Shown in pieces: positions 38,739-48,345 of a DNA stretch of 64,000 nucleotides. The translations under genes were made by a program, and so were the position numbers. This DNA is from Congeria kusceri (Eukaryota; Mollusca; Bivalvia; Myida; Dreissenidae), in NCBI GenBank assembly GCA_027627225.1, contig JAPFQT010000083.1, positions 124,001 to 188,000 of the forward strand, given 5' to 3'. Within the stretch, counting starts at the first letter, position 1, and every line of letters starts with the position of its first letter. Below the pieces are notes generated by a model. The model was not told where the DNA came from, ran no database searches, and was given only the letters and a program-made list of their open reading frames with translations.

Positions 38739-39461
38739 TGTTTATACATAAAAAAACAACATTTGCCACGGTTGTTGAGTACACACATGTGATAAATCCA
38801 TAAATATCATACCATGTTCTTCATTATTTTTATTGTTATTTGCAATAATCACTGAAATTTGTAATGCCATTTTCATATTGTCCGCCATGTTGGAATATTG
38901 ACATCACAACACTGATGTCTTGATGAGTAATGTGTTTACCTGTATCTATTTTTAGATCTGTTGCAAGAACATGGGCTATTATTAGCGGCTGAAGGCTTTA
39001 TAGACTTAAAACCATTTACAATTTTGTTTCAGCGATCGGCTAATTGTATTAAATCTTTAGAAAAGAATGAAATAAAAATAAATTTCCCGAAAGTAACTTT
39101 TATTTTATCCGATCTACATTTTTTATTCCCTAAATCCGGTCATGTACCGTACATGTATTACTATACACATCCATCAAATACGTTTTTGCCCATAAAATAA
39201 ATAGCTCCTATAATTATTTTATCAATATCATCTCATTTTATAATTGGTTTTGACCATGCAAACACAGTACTTGTCAGGTGTCCAGATTTAAGTACTGTCC
39301 GGGTTTATGCCCCGTATTTTGGAGAAAGACTTCAATGCATAAGCGAAAGAACTCACAAAATTATACCGCTATATTTAACACCATAATTATAATTGTCAAT
39401 TTCAAAAATCTTACCATGTTATTTGTAAATTTGTAGTTTATTCCCACTTTCGACTCTAACA

Positions 39462-39552
39462 ATGGCGACCGGCTCCCAAATTGAACGAAACGATGACGTA
39501 ACTAGATGACGTAACAGGAGTGCGCATGCGCAATGTCATCGTGTGTATAAAA
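39462..39552. promoter_or_regulatory. Promoter-like cluster: two TGACGTAA, NRF1-like palindrome, TATA
   Basis: TGACGTAA at 39494-39501 and 39507-39514 (ATF/CREB-type), TGCGCATGCGCA at 39521-39532 (exact NRF1-type palindrome) and TATAAAA at 39546-39552, all in 60 bp. A well-placed ACAATGG (39462) opens only a 15-codon frame. NRF1/CRE promoters are often bidirectional, so this could have driven the minus-strand remnant at 38,738 and below, or plus-strand transcription toward the insert edge. Confidence 0.4.
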
Positions 39553-39703
39553 CCGAATCTGCGAAAAATGGTCGAAATGTAAAATGATGATACACACGCC
39601 GAAAAATGCTAGGAATCGGACGACAAGTGGGACTCTTCGATTTGACAAGTTTTTTACATGTTTTGTGAAAAAATAATTATTTTGAAGCATATTTACTCTG
39701 TTG

Positions 39704-39776
39704 ACAAGTGAGGACGTCCTCACTTGGTCAACGAGTCCTCATTCGTTGCTGTGTATCCTGATGGATGTCCTCATTT
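39704..39776. repeat. Right-end cluster of GAGGAC motifs, mostly inverted
   Basis: AAGTGAGGACGTCCTCACTT (39706-39725) is a perfect 20-bp palindrome made of two opposed motifs. Two more minus-strand copies (GTCCTCATT) follow near 39735 and 39766, so most motifs here are inverted relative to the left end. Confidence 0.7.
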
Positions 39777-39793
39777 TACCGTGCATACAAGAG

Positions 39794-39857
39794 CACACAT
39801 TCACACACACACATTCACACATACACACACACACATACACACATGCATACATACATA
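39794..39857. repeat. CA/CATA microsatellite, unit 6, right half
   Basis: Begins with the same CACACAT that ends the left half. This is a possible 7-bp target duplication, but it is uninformative inside a CA run. Confidence 0.9.
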
Positions 39858-42800
39858 AATCAGTGATTTTTTTTCATTATTTTTTTACAGCCTGTGGCTT
39901 TTGAATTGGGAAAAAACACGCGATAAACATTAAAATTGGGAAAACATGAAAAATACAAAATTCAATTAATTTAGAATCATTATTGTCATGTTTTCTAACA
40001 AATAAAAGTAAACTAAACACATATCAGAACAGTAATTCTATTCACTAAATTATAACCTTAAATTGGCAAACATAGCCCAACCATTAATCACTGATCATAA
40101 GACCAGGAGAACACAATAATGGTCAGTGTTCCAACTTCCACTCCACAAATTCTGCAAATCTAAATCTGGTACAAGATTGTACACATTTACAGACCATTGC
40201 CAGGAAAATGCCAATTTAAGGCACGGGGGCAATTAAGCACAATTAGGAGGGAAGCTTGTAGCATTTGACATTTAATAAAAATGTAAATATTCAGCAATAT
40301 TATCTATAAGATGCTGTCCGGTAATCTTGCGCAGTTAAGAGTCAATCGATAGGTAATCATGTTTTTTAAACTGAACAACAGAAAACTTATACTTTTAACA
40401 TTTCTAATTATAACATTAAATAATAAATTATAACCAAAAATACTATGTACTTAATTAAATGTTGTTAACAATTTACATGTTTACATATCTTTTAAAACTG
40501 GGACATGTTACACCACTGGCTTGTTTTGATGGTCTAGTTTTGTAAACTGCTTTATGTGGTGGCCTGGTCAAAATGTTGACTGTATGCTTGCTATACAGTG
40601 ACATGAACCAAAGCAAGCAAGTGTCAGATAATTTGGAAACATGTGAAAAACAGCAATTTGCATGAAAGGAGTAATTATTTGCCATTTTAAACACTTAACT
40701 TGGTGTTTGAATGTATTTTACAAAATGTTTGTAACAAGTAAAATCGGTGACGATCTTTTATGCGAGGTCGCAAAAATGTGTGACATTGCAAAATGTTAGA
40801 ACTTAACATTTCACAAATATTATTATTTTATGTCTTGGTATATATTTGATGCACCAATAATTACTCAATGTATGTTATCAATCCATATATTTAAAATCTT
40901 GATAAAATTCGGCAAAATTCGTTTTCTGTAAGAAGTTATCTGTCAAAGTTGTTGTTGTCAAATTTATGTGTTATTAAAGTGACATTTATGAAATTCAATT
41001 TGAAATCTCCATTATTTAAATCTGCTGAAATCTTTTCACTCGTTTTAACAATGTGCATTGATATTATTTATAATTGTTCGTCATTGCAGACGCCATTTTT
41101 AAACGAATTTCAAATGGATTTTGGGGAGTTTTCTGGTTTCTTTTGGGCAAAATTAGACTTGGGAAATATGGTCATTTTTGGCAATTGGGAAACAGCCGAA
41201 TTTCTGTGGTAATTTCTACCAAAAAATCACTCTAAATGTACACACATACATGTTAAATAGTCGCACAAGCGGAAGAAAAAACAATTGTTATTATGTTGAA
41301 GATGTACATGTATGTTTACTGTTTCTGATTGCAGTATTACTGCTAATCTGAATTTGATTGAATTGATTGTTGATATAGCATGCATATTTTATGTTTTATG
41401 TTGTGCAGTATGGAGTTATGTTTAGTGTATTAATACCTGCACATATATGCATTCATTTTTGTCAAGGACATGTGCTTCATTTAATATTTTTTGCTGAAAA
41501 CAACAGTAGACGAGCATTGCTGCTCTTTCTACAACACCTAAAATTTTATTAAAAACCATTGTACATAACACGGCTTTCATTAACTTTTAAAAGTGGAAGT
41601 ATGAACTTTCAGGCCTTCTATAGTTATGGATTTGATTCAATAATGATTTTCATCAACCCATACGAATGACAATAAAATCTTACAGGCCATGAGGTCCTGT
41701 GACTTTAAGATTTTACAGGACCTCACCAGATTTTACCGGACCTCATTCTTCTACAACCAAACAAGAGAAAATATATTTTATCCAGTTTATTTCCGATGTC
41801 TTTCGCATGGGTTGTTTTTCATATGTATTTTACCACATATATTGTAAATTGATATGAATGATAATCCTTGATTGCATGTGACTAGGCAAAAATTCTGCTG
41901 ATCTCCACTTTTAAGTGTTGGATATTGGCAGTTTGTAACACTTCCATCGTTGCAATTTTGGAAGTTTTGTGACAAAAACTCGGCATAATTTACTCCTCAA
42001 CTTTCTTTAATGAACGCCCTATCAACATAAGTCATTGTTCACAAAGAGTATTTATTTGATTTAGTTTTTTTATTATCTTGCATGTTCCATAATTATATGA
42101 TGTATTTTATATGTTACTGTTTTAAATGAACTATTTTTTACAAAGATCTTGGAAGTATGAATTATATCTGAATAAAAGTCAGGTTGCATTGTATGTTTCT
42201 TGTTATATTACATAAATAGTATGTGAATCAAATTGTTGCAAGGAAAAATACAGCTAGGTTTAAACGTGGAAGAGTTGGAGATAGTTGTGGAACCATAATT
42301 GGTAATGTTTCAGGTGACAAAAGGACATTTTATCGTCTCGAAAAAGACGTAAAAAACTCAAATCAACAACAACACTACGACACCATAGCATCGCAAAAAA
42401 CGGTTTTACCACGCCTCGAGAAAAAACCTTTCAACAACAACCATAAAGAGACGTCTCTATCTAGTCACAAAAAGACGTCTTCTTCACGTCGCAAAAAGAC
42501 GTCAAAAAAAACTTTGAAAAACAACCATAAAAAGACGTCTTTGTCTCGTCACAAAAAGACGTCTTCTTCACGTCACAAAAAGACGTCAAAAAACCTTTCA
42601 AAAACAACCATAAAAAGACGTCTTTATCTCGTCACAAAAAGACGTCTTCTTCACGTCGCAAAAAGACGTCAAAAAACCTTTCAAAAACAACCAAAAAAAG
42701 ACGTGATAAAGACGTCGCAAAAAGACGTCTTTTTCACGTCATGAAAAGACGTCAAAAAACCTTTCAAAAACAACCAAAAAAAGACGCGATAAAGACGTCG

Positions 42801-42964
42801 CAAAAGACGTCTTTTTCACGTCGCGAAAAGACGTCAAAAAACCTTTCAAAAACAACCAAAAAAACACGTCGCAAAAGACGTCTTTTTCACGTCGTGAAAA
42901 GACGTCAAAAAACCTTTCAAAAACAACCAAAAAAAGACGTGATAAAGACGTCGCAAAAGTACGT
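39794..42964 (+). repeat. 5.2 kb tandem repeat, unit 6, right part
   Basis: Resumes in the same CA microsatellite with CACACATTCACAC and runs to the next unit boundary. The distance from the CAGCCTGTGG landmark to the unit end is 3077 bp, the same as in unit 1. It carries group-B variants. Here the 3' minisatellite frame has TCA where units 1-4 have TAA, so an open frame of 173 codons runs through 42223-42744. I read that as a chance event in a repeat whose period varies. Confidence 0.93.
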
Positions 42965-42990
42965 CTTAACAACCATAAAAAGACGTCTTT
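42338..42990. repeat. GACGTC minisatellite, unit 6
   Basis: Seven-copy layout. AAGACGTCAAAAAAAAC replaces the AAGACGTAAAAAAAAAC of units 1-4, removing a stop codon from the by-product frame. Confidence 0.9.
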
Positions 42991-43306
42991 TGTTTGCTGG
43001 GTTCTGTTGTAATTGAGTTCTAGATTATAGTTTTGTGTAATGCAAAGAAGCTTGCCTTATCAAAATCTTTCAAAAGGTTAAGAATAGGTTCTCAGTTAAA
43101 AAATGAAATAAAAACTGCTTATAGAAAGCCTTTCTTATTTTTTCTATATAAAAAGAGCTTGCCAAGTCCCGGCAACCTGCTTTCAAGGTCTGCCGAGTTG
43201 GTACAAATGACAACCACCTGTTCTACCAGGAACCATTGAAGGTAAAATTTATGTCCCTTAAGCCAAGTTAATGCAGACATTCATTTTGCATTTTTTTATC
43301 ATGTTA
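42965..43306 (+). repeat. 5.2 kb tandem repeat, unit 7, truncated end of array
   Basis: First 342 bp of a seventh unit. It matches the others up to TTTTTATCATGTTA and then switches to unrelated DNA (CACAAGAATTGAAG). The same junction occurs in the second large duplicate at 55,908/55,909, so it predates that duplication. Confidence 0.9.
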
Positions 43307-43712
43307 CACAAGAATTGAAGAGTAATTTAATATTATTTCCAGATCCTTTAACTGGGCAGCCTTTGCTTTGCATAAAGTTTGCATTTTTGTATAACTAGGA
43401 TACACAGCAGCTCGGACATGTGCGTTGTTTATGCCTAAAATCTAATTTTAGTTATCGTTGGCTCCATTCAGCGATTGGTTGACCGATCTCTATGAATTAT
43501 TTTACTCGGAAAACGTTCGGAGCCGTACGTAGATATTCGGCGAAGATCGGTATGAAATGGTCTATACATATCACGCGAGGTCAGCGTGTCAGCCGAAACT
43601 CAATGGGTGGAGCGTCATTGTCAACAAAGTCTGTGTTTATAAATAGATCGTTTTGCAACAGATAATGATCAAGATACGAAATGATAAACAGATAATGAAA
43701 TGATGCAACGCC
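43307..43712. other. Spacer between the array edge and the integrase fragment
   Basis: No gene recognised. Contains the 47-nt segment at 43635-43681 that recurs at 55304-55350 and 56237-56283, followed by AGATAATGA-rich short repeats. A 186-bp deletion relative to copy 2 is centred at 43,709 between GCAAC microhomologies. Confidence 0.6.
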
Positions 43713-44600
43713 ATGGTCAACGACGTTAATCGAACACAGATCGTTGTTCCAGAGCATCTCAGAAGTGACATGTTCAGAGCGCTCCATGACGACTTAGGAC
43801 ATCAGGGAAGGGATCGTACTACTAGCCTGCTGAAGGAGCGATTCTACTGGCCTGGTTTAGATGCATTTGCTGCCGAAAAGGTCAAACAGTGTGGTCGCTG
43901 TACCCGTAGAAAACGACACCCGGATCGAGCTGAACTTCAGCCCATTGAGTCAACGGCACCATTAGAGATTGTGTGCATTGATTATTTGTCGCTTGAAAGG
44001 TCCAAAGGAGGGTTCGAAAATGTACTGGTAATAACCGATCATTTTAGCCGGTATACACAAGCGTACCCAACACGTAATCAAACGGCTAAAACAACTGCAA
44101 CAGTGTTGTTTGATCAGTTTATTGTCCACTATGGCTTCCCTGCTAGGTTGCACTCTGACCAAGGCGCAAATTTTACATCCACTTTAATTAAAGAATTGTG
44201 TCAGATTGCAGGTATGGACAAGAGCAGAACCACACCCTACCACCTTATGGGCAACGGCGAAACGGAGCGGTTCAACCAGACTCTACTTGGCATGTTAGGC
44301 TCGCTAGAGGAGCATCAAAAGGCCGATTGGAAGTCATACATTCCAACACTGGTGCATGCTTATAATTCCACACTTCACAAGGGTACGGGGTTCTCTCCGT
44401 ACTTTTTGATGTTTGGCAGGAATCCACGCTTGGCGATTGATGCCTTTCTAGGGTTGCCTACAGATGACATCGCTGACAAGAAACATACCGAGTATGTTGC
44501 AAAGCTTCGGAAAAGACTCAGCGAGTCTTATGATAAAGCGCGCCAGAACGCTAGATCATTTTGTGTTTTGTCTAGAGTTGAACATTGTCTGGACACATGA
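43713..44600 (+). CDS. Ty3/Gypsy-type integrase fragment, copy 1
   Basis: Open frame of 295 codons from an ATG. An HHCC zinc-binding domain has H25-x4-H30 and C60-x2-C63. The DDE core has D90 (IVCIDY), D149 (HSDQG) and E185 (NGETERFN), with exactly 35 residues between the last two, so all catalytic positions are present. In the family this enzyme joins retrotransposon cDNA to host DNA. Protease, reverse transcriptase and RNase H are absent. The N-terminal linker was lost by a 186-bp deletion just before the ATG, and the C-terminal domain is replaced by an unrelated tail (SFCVLSRVEHCLDT). No LTRs are visible. A dead fragment with an intact core frame. Confidence 0.88.
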   Translation: MVNDVNRTQIVVPEHLRSDMFRALHDDLGHQGRDRTTSLLKERFYWPGLDAFAAEKVKQCGRCTRRKRHPDRAELQPIESTAPLEIVCIDYLSLERSKGGFENVLVITDHFSRYTQAYPTRNQTAKTTATVLFDQFIVHYGFPARLHSDQGANFTSTLIKELCQIAGMDKSRTTPYHLMGNGETERFNQTLLGMLGSLEEHQKADWKSYIPTLVHAYNSTLHKGTGFSPYFLMFGRNPRLAIDAFLGLPTDDIADKKHTEYVAKLRKRLSESYDKARQNARSFCVLSRVEHCLDT

Positions 44601-45076
44601 ATCATTTCAAGTTGACACTGTTGTGTGTTTCTGCAAGTAAACTGCACACATTTGTCAGCATGTTTCTAGAGAATGCTGAAAAAATAGTATATACGGGCCA
44701 TCTTGGAAATACTGCTACTTTGCAGGCATGAACATGTCTGACCACAACAATCATGTAAATGTGTGCTTATGCTAGCAGAAGGAGATCTATGTTCAATTCC
44801 TAGCTCTGGTATAGTATGCGTAAAGAAAACAGAACTGTTAACCTCTCTCCAGTCAATTTATTTGTCACATCAATTAGCAGTACCCACAATCATGAGAACT
44901 ACGAATTTAGTGTGTATCAGCAACTTACCACAGCTATAGGCCTGTCTTGGTTTACATTTTCTAATACCTATAATACAAACATATGAGAATTGAAGAATAC
45001 ATCTTCCATAACACTTTTGGTTGAAAATGAGAGAAAACAATGCATATTGACTCTGCAGTGTCGAACAGATCATCGA

Positions 45077-45154
45077 GTCAGAATAGTTCAACGCAGAACA
45101 CGTTCTCAAGCAGAAACTGAGAAAGAGATCTGGGTGCAATTCCCAGTTCTGGCA
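45077..45154 (+). repeat. tRNA-like module 1 (78 nt)
   Basis: Acceptor GTCAGAA pairs with TTCTGGC (one wobble). The D stem is GTTC/GAAC and the T arm is CTGGG-TGCAATT-CCCAG. The anticodon region is enlarged, giving TTCTC/GAGAA with an 11-nt loop, so it cannot be a normal tRNA. Confidence 0.5.
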
Positions 45155-45858
45155 TGTTTTGTGAAATCATTGCATGAGTCAAGAAAGCATCTTTTGACAC
45201 CAACAAGCAATTTAAACCCTGTCTCGGTTCACAAGTTCTGAATTGTTTCACAATGCATATACTGTAAGGTTAAGAAAATTCAAGTTTCAATCCGGTATAA
45301 CTGTTTTGACTGAATATTCCCATGATAAAATGGACATTCTCTATTTTATCAGCATGAGAATGTCTTCATATAAATCATTTCTTCATCATGCTATGTGGAC
45401 TGTTATGAGTTTATTAGCAAGCAGAAACAGTTGTAACCCTCTCTTGGTTCAGATTTTCTTGTCTACACCTATAGTACTAATTCAAGAAAATCTAGGTATA
45501 AATCCTATATAACAATTTGAGATTGCAAATGCTGAGAAAAAAGTATACGAACGGGACAATTGAACATTTGCATTTTTGCTGTACTGAAAAGGTACTGGTC
45601 ACAAAATTCATATACTATACAGATGTATCAATGTGTGTGATCAAGCAAACACAAATGAAACCCTGTCTTGGTTCAGATTTTCTGATGCATGCCTATAGTA
45701 GTGTCAGTACACATCCTACATAACAGGTTTGGTTTTAACAAGGGTTAAACGGCTATTACAAGGCAATTTTGAAAGTATGGTTTTTTTGTCAGCACATTCA
45801 TGTCTGTCCACAAAACTCATTGTGTGTGTTTGCTGTGCAGTGATGATCAATTCATATT

Positions 45859-45928
45859 ATCAGAGTGGTTCAATGGAGAACGCCTTCTCTTGCAGAAGGA
45901 GATCTAGGTTCAAGTCCTAGCTCTGGTA
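45859..45928 (+). repeat. tRNA-like module 2 (70 nt, full cloverleaf)
   Basis: Acceptor ATCAGAG pairs with CTCTGGT (seven pairs, one wobble). The D stem is GTTC/GAAC, the anticodon stem CCTTC/GAAGG with loop TCTTGCA, and the T arm CTAGG-TTCAAGT-CCTAG, with discriminator A. By position the anticodon would be TTG (Gln), but the conserved T33 is C and the variable loop is 4 nt. Sister modules nearby suggest a tRNA-derived repeat and not a working gene. Confidence 0.5.
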
Positions 45929-46342
45929 TGAGTTAGAGAAATCGCTGAATGCAAAACCAACTCTCTTCAGTCAATTTCTTCTTTCCATTTGCTTGTGGGC
46001 TGTAGTGTGAGAAAAAATGTACACACACAGTAAAATGGAAATTCTGCTACTCAACAGGCATGAAAATGTCTAATCACAATCATGATCACTTCATATTGCC
46101 ATTTTTGATATATTGGTGAGCTAACACTGGGGTAAGCCTGTCTCCGTTCAGAATTTCAGAGTTATACTATTTCAAGTCAATCATACATACCCAGTTTGAT
46201 TGGAAGATACAAGAAAAATGCACATGAATGTCATTTTGAACATTGTTTTCTCTTGTCAAAACTGAAAATGTTTGACCATAAACTCATATCTTCATGTTAG
46301 CAATGCTATACCAGTTGACTACAGCATTGATCAGCTCATACT

Positions 46343-46423
46343 GCCCGAGTAGTTGAATGTGAAACGCTTTTTTCAGCCCTGTGCTTGAAGAAGGAGATCT
46401 AGGTTCAAACCCTAGCTCTGGCA
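46343..46423 (+). repeat. tRNA-like module 3 (81 nt)
   Basis: Acceptor GCCCGAG pairs with CTCTGGC (six of seven), the D stem GTTG/AAAC is imperfect, and the T arm CTAGG-TTCAAAC-CCTAG is perfect with a canonical B box. The GCCCGAGTAGTTGAATG start resembles a Leu/Ser-type A box. The middle is expanded and lacks a clean anticodon arm. Confidence 0.45.
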
Positions 46424-46998
46424 AGAGTTGTAAAATGATTGTAGAGTCGTGGGTCTATTGTATTAGCTTTAGAATTTCATATCTATGTTCATGAAGCAAA
46501 TTCTGATCAAATTCATATGAGTGGGTAATGATGTTGATGAATGTTTGTATCTTGAACCATGGTTATACATCCTATAGTTGCATGTAACGTGACCAATTTT
46601 TGAAATCACATTTGATAAGCTACTATGATATGATATGGTCAAAAGCTACAGTTAATATTTAACAACAGTCTTAGATTTCAAAATATACAAAACATCTCAT
46701 GACACAATTGTAGTATCAAATTTCTCATTTGGTCAAATCACTACTTGTACAATTTAGCTCATGATATTTGCATCTATCTGATCAATTGTATAATTTGACT
46801 TAAAAAATGTATTTCACTCAGCTTCGTAATTGTGCATACATGTTGCATTTCAGTATGTTTTACAGAAAACAGTTTGATGAACATACTCAATTATAGTGTA
46901 TACAGGCATCAGCGTTTGTGTACTTGATGCTAGGAATTCTATCTTATGATCAGTATTCAACTGTTTATACCTCAAATGTTTCAAATTAATATTTTCAG

Positions 46999-47853
46999 TT
47001 GCCTACCATCACCAAATTTAAGCTGAAGAGAAGACAGTATGATAGAAGTTTACTAGAAAAGGCTTACCATGATGTCAGAGAGAAGAAGATGTCAGTCTAC
47101 AAAGCTGCATGGGTGTATGTTATACCAGAGAGTACCTTGAGAGACAGGACGCTAGGAAATCAACCAGTTGGGCCTGATTACTTGTATGCTGGCTCAGGAC
47201 CTGTACTAAACAAGGAGGAGGAGGCCCAGCTGGTGAGTCACATTGATTATATGAGCAAGATCGGGTACGGCTATTCAAGGCGTGAGTTCCTGAGACTGGC
47301 CACTGACTTTGCCGTAAGCCTTGCCAAGAAGAAACCAACTGACCCTGAATTTGCTCCTTCATGGTACAATGGGTTTAAAAGCCGCAATCCAAGTATCACC
47401 TTGGCCAAGCCCCAGAAACTGTCAATGGTAAGGGCCAAATGCACATCAGCTGAAGTGATTGACTCATATTTTTCCGAGCTGAAGAAAGTCCTTGAGGCCA
47501 ACAACATCAGTGGTAAGCCTCAAAATATATGGAACATTGACGAAACTGGCTTGATGATGGAGCACAACCCTGGAAAGGTGGTTTGCATGAAAGGGCAGTC
47601 AGTCAACTCGGTAACTTCAGCCAGAGGAAAAAATGTCACCATCATTGCTGGTGGCAGTGCTGCAGGAGTGAGATTACCACCATTCTACATTTTCCCTGGT
47701 CAACGTTGGAGAGACGACCTCCTTGATGGTTCCTGTCCGGGGTCAGCTGGAACGGTAACCGAATCAGGCTGGTCTAACTCTGACGTCTTCCTCCACTACC
47801 TGCAACATCATTTTAAGCAGCATGTGCCATGTAACGGTCCGGAACCTAGTTAA
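46999..47853 (+). CDS. Tigger/Pogo-type transposase exon, 3'-truncated, copy 1
   Basis: Frame of 284 codons opening directly after a splice acceptor (ATTTTCAG at 46991-46998). The first codon is TTG and the first in-frame ATG is codon 31, so I read it as an internal exon. Residues 10-55 are a Psq/Pogo-type helix-turn-helix (SLLEKAYHDVRE...STLRDR). Residues 75-150 look like a CENP-B-type DNA-binding domain. The DDE core opens with D181 (IWNIDETG) and runs through GGSAAGVRLPPFYIFPGQRW. It ends at NGPEPS, just where the family normally reaches its second catalytic Asp (LLLDGH), because the DNA switches to the ~155-bp repeats. It cannot encode an active transposase. Confidence 0.87.
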   Translation: MPTITKFKLKRRQYDRSLLEKAYHDVREKKMSVYKAAWVYVIPESTLRDRTLGNQPVGPDYLYAGSGPVLNKEEEAQLVSHIDYMSKIGYGYSRREFLRLATDFAVSLAKKKPTDPEFAPSWYNGFKSRNPSITLAKPQKLSMVRAKCTSAEVIDSYFSELKKVLEANNISGKPQNIWNIDETGLMMEHNPGKVVCMKGQSVNSVTSARGKNVTIIAGGSAAGVRLPPFYIFPGQRWRDDLLDGSCPGSAGTVTESGWSNSDVFLHYLQHHFKQHVPCNGPEPS

Positions 47854-48345
47854 TGACAAAGGTATATTCCAAGTTTCAAGTGAATAGCTTTTGTAGTATT
47901 AAAGTTTTAAAACATTAAATTTAACTAGAAAGTCTGTGAAAAGGGACGTATCTCTGTCAAATACAAAACAGTTATGGGGAATTTTGCCCTTGATACTGGG
48001 GTAAATGACAAAGGTTAGTTCCAAGTTTTAAGTGAACAACTTTTGCAGTTTTAAAGTTACAAAACTGTTGAATATAAACTTTAACCTGAACATCTAAGTT
48101 ACCAAAGGGACATTTATCTGTCAAAATACACGACAGAGTTATGGGAGATATTGCCCCTGACACAGGAGTTGATGACAAAGGTTAGTTCCAAGTGTCAAGT
48201 GAATAACGTTGAAGTTGCAAAACTTTTGAATACAAACTTTAACCAGAAACATCTGTCGAAAAGGGGCATAACTCTGAAAATACAAAAGAGTTGTACGGAA
48301 TGATGCCATTGATTCTCTAGTTGATGACAAAGGTAAGTTACAAGT
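47851..48345 (+). repeat. ~155-bp tandem repeats, four copies
   Basis: TGATGACAAAGGTTAGTTCCAAG or a variant starts near 47851, 48002, 48170 and 48322. Between them are CTCTGTCAAATACA and AGTTATGGG.ATT.TGCCC phrases. The first copy overlaps the last codon of the transposase frame. I associate this family with bivalve interspersed repeats (memory, not checked). Confidence 0.8.

Larger units (their letters stand above)
27933..39793. mobile_element. 11.86 kb block inserted into the 5.2 kb array
   Basis: Sequence unrelated to the array splits unit 6 inside its microsatellite, and both unit halves are otherwise complete. The left end reads ACGTGTCTACGGTGTAGACT then GAGGACACC. The right end, read on the minus strand, has TGCACGGTAAAATGAGGACA. 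The shared ACGGT...TGAGGACA core suggests degenerate terminal inverted repeats. CACTGAGGACA-type motifs cluster at both ends and at three internal sites. Minus-strand gene remnants lie at 35,498-38,738. No transposase or recombinase core is recognisable. Candidates are a decayed large DNA transposon, or a genomic segment joined through CA repeats. Confidence 0.6.
44601..46470. repeat. Diverged tandem-like repeat array with tRNA-like modules
   Basis: No gene. The phrase CCTGTCTTGGTTCAGATTTTCT or variants recurs near 44,940, 45,217, 45,437, 45,663 and 46,138 (spacings about 277, 220, 226 and 475). GAAAATGTCTGACCACAA-like phrases lie near 44,730, 46,063 and 46,264. Interleaved are three full tRNA-like modules and one 3' half (44772-44811). 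The units look like an old satellite derived partly from a tRNA-like sequence. Confidence 0.65.

Noticed and set aside
42223..42744. 173-codon Lys/Ser/Thr-rich open frame, and its 145-codon form at 25242-25679
   Set aside because: It starts at GTG, is made mostly of the GACGTC minisatellite and is interrupted by TAA in units 1-4. Length differences come from repeat-number changes, so it is not a conserved protein.
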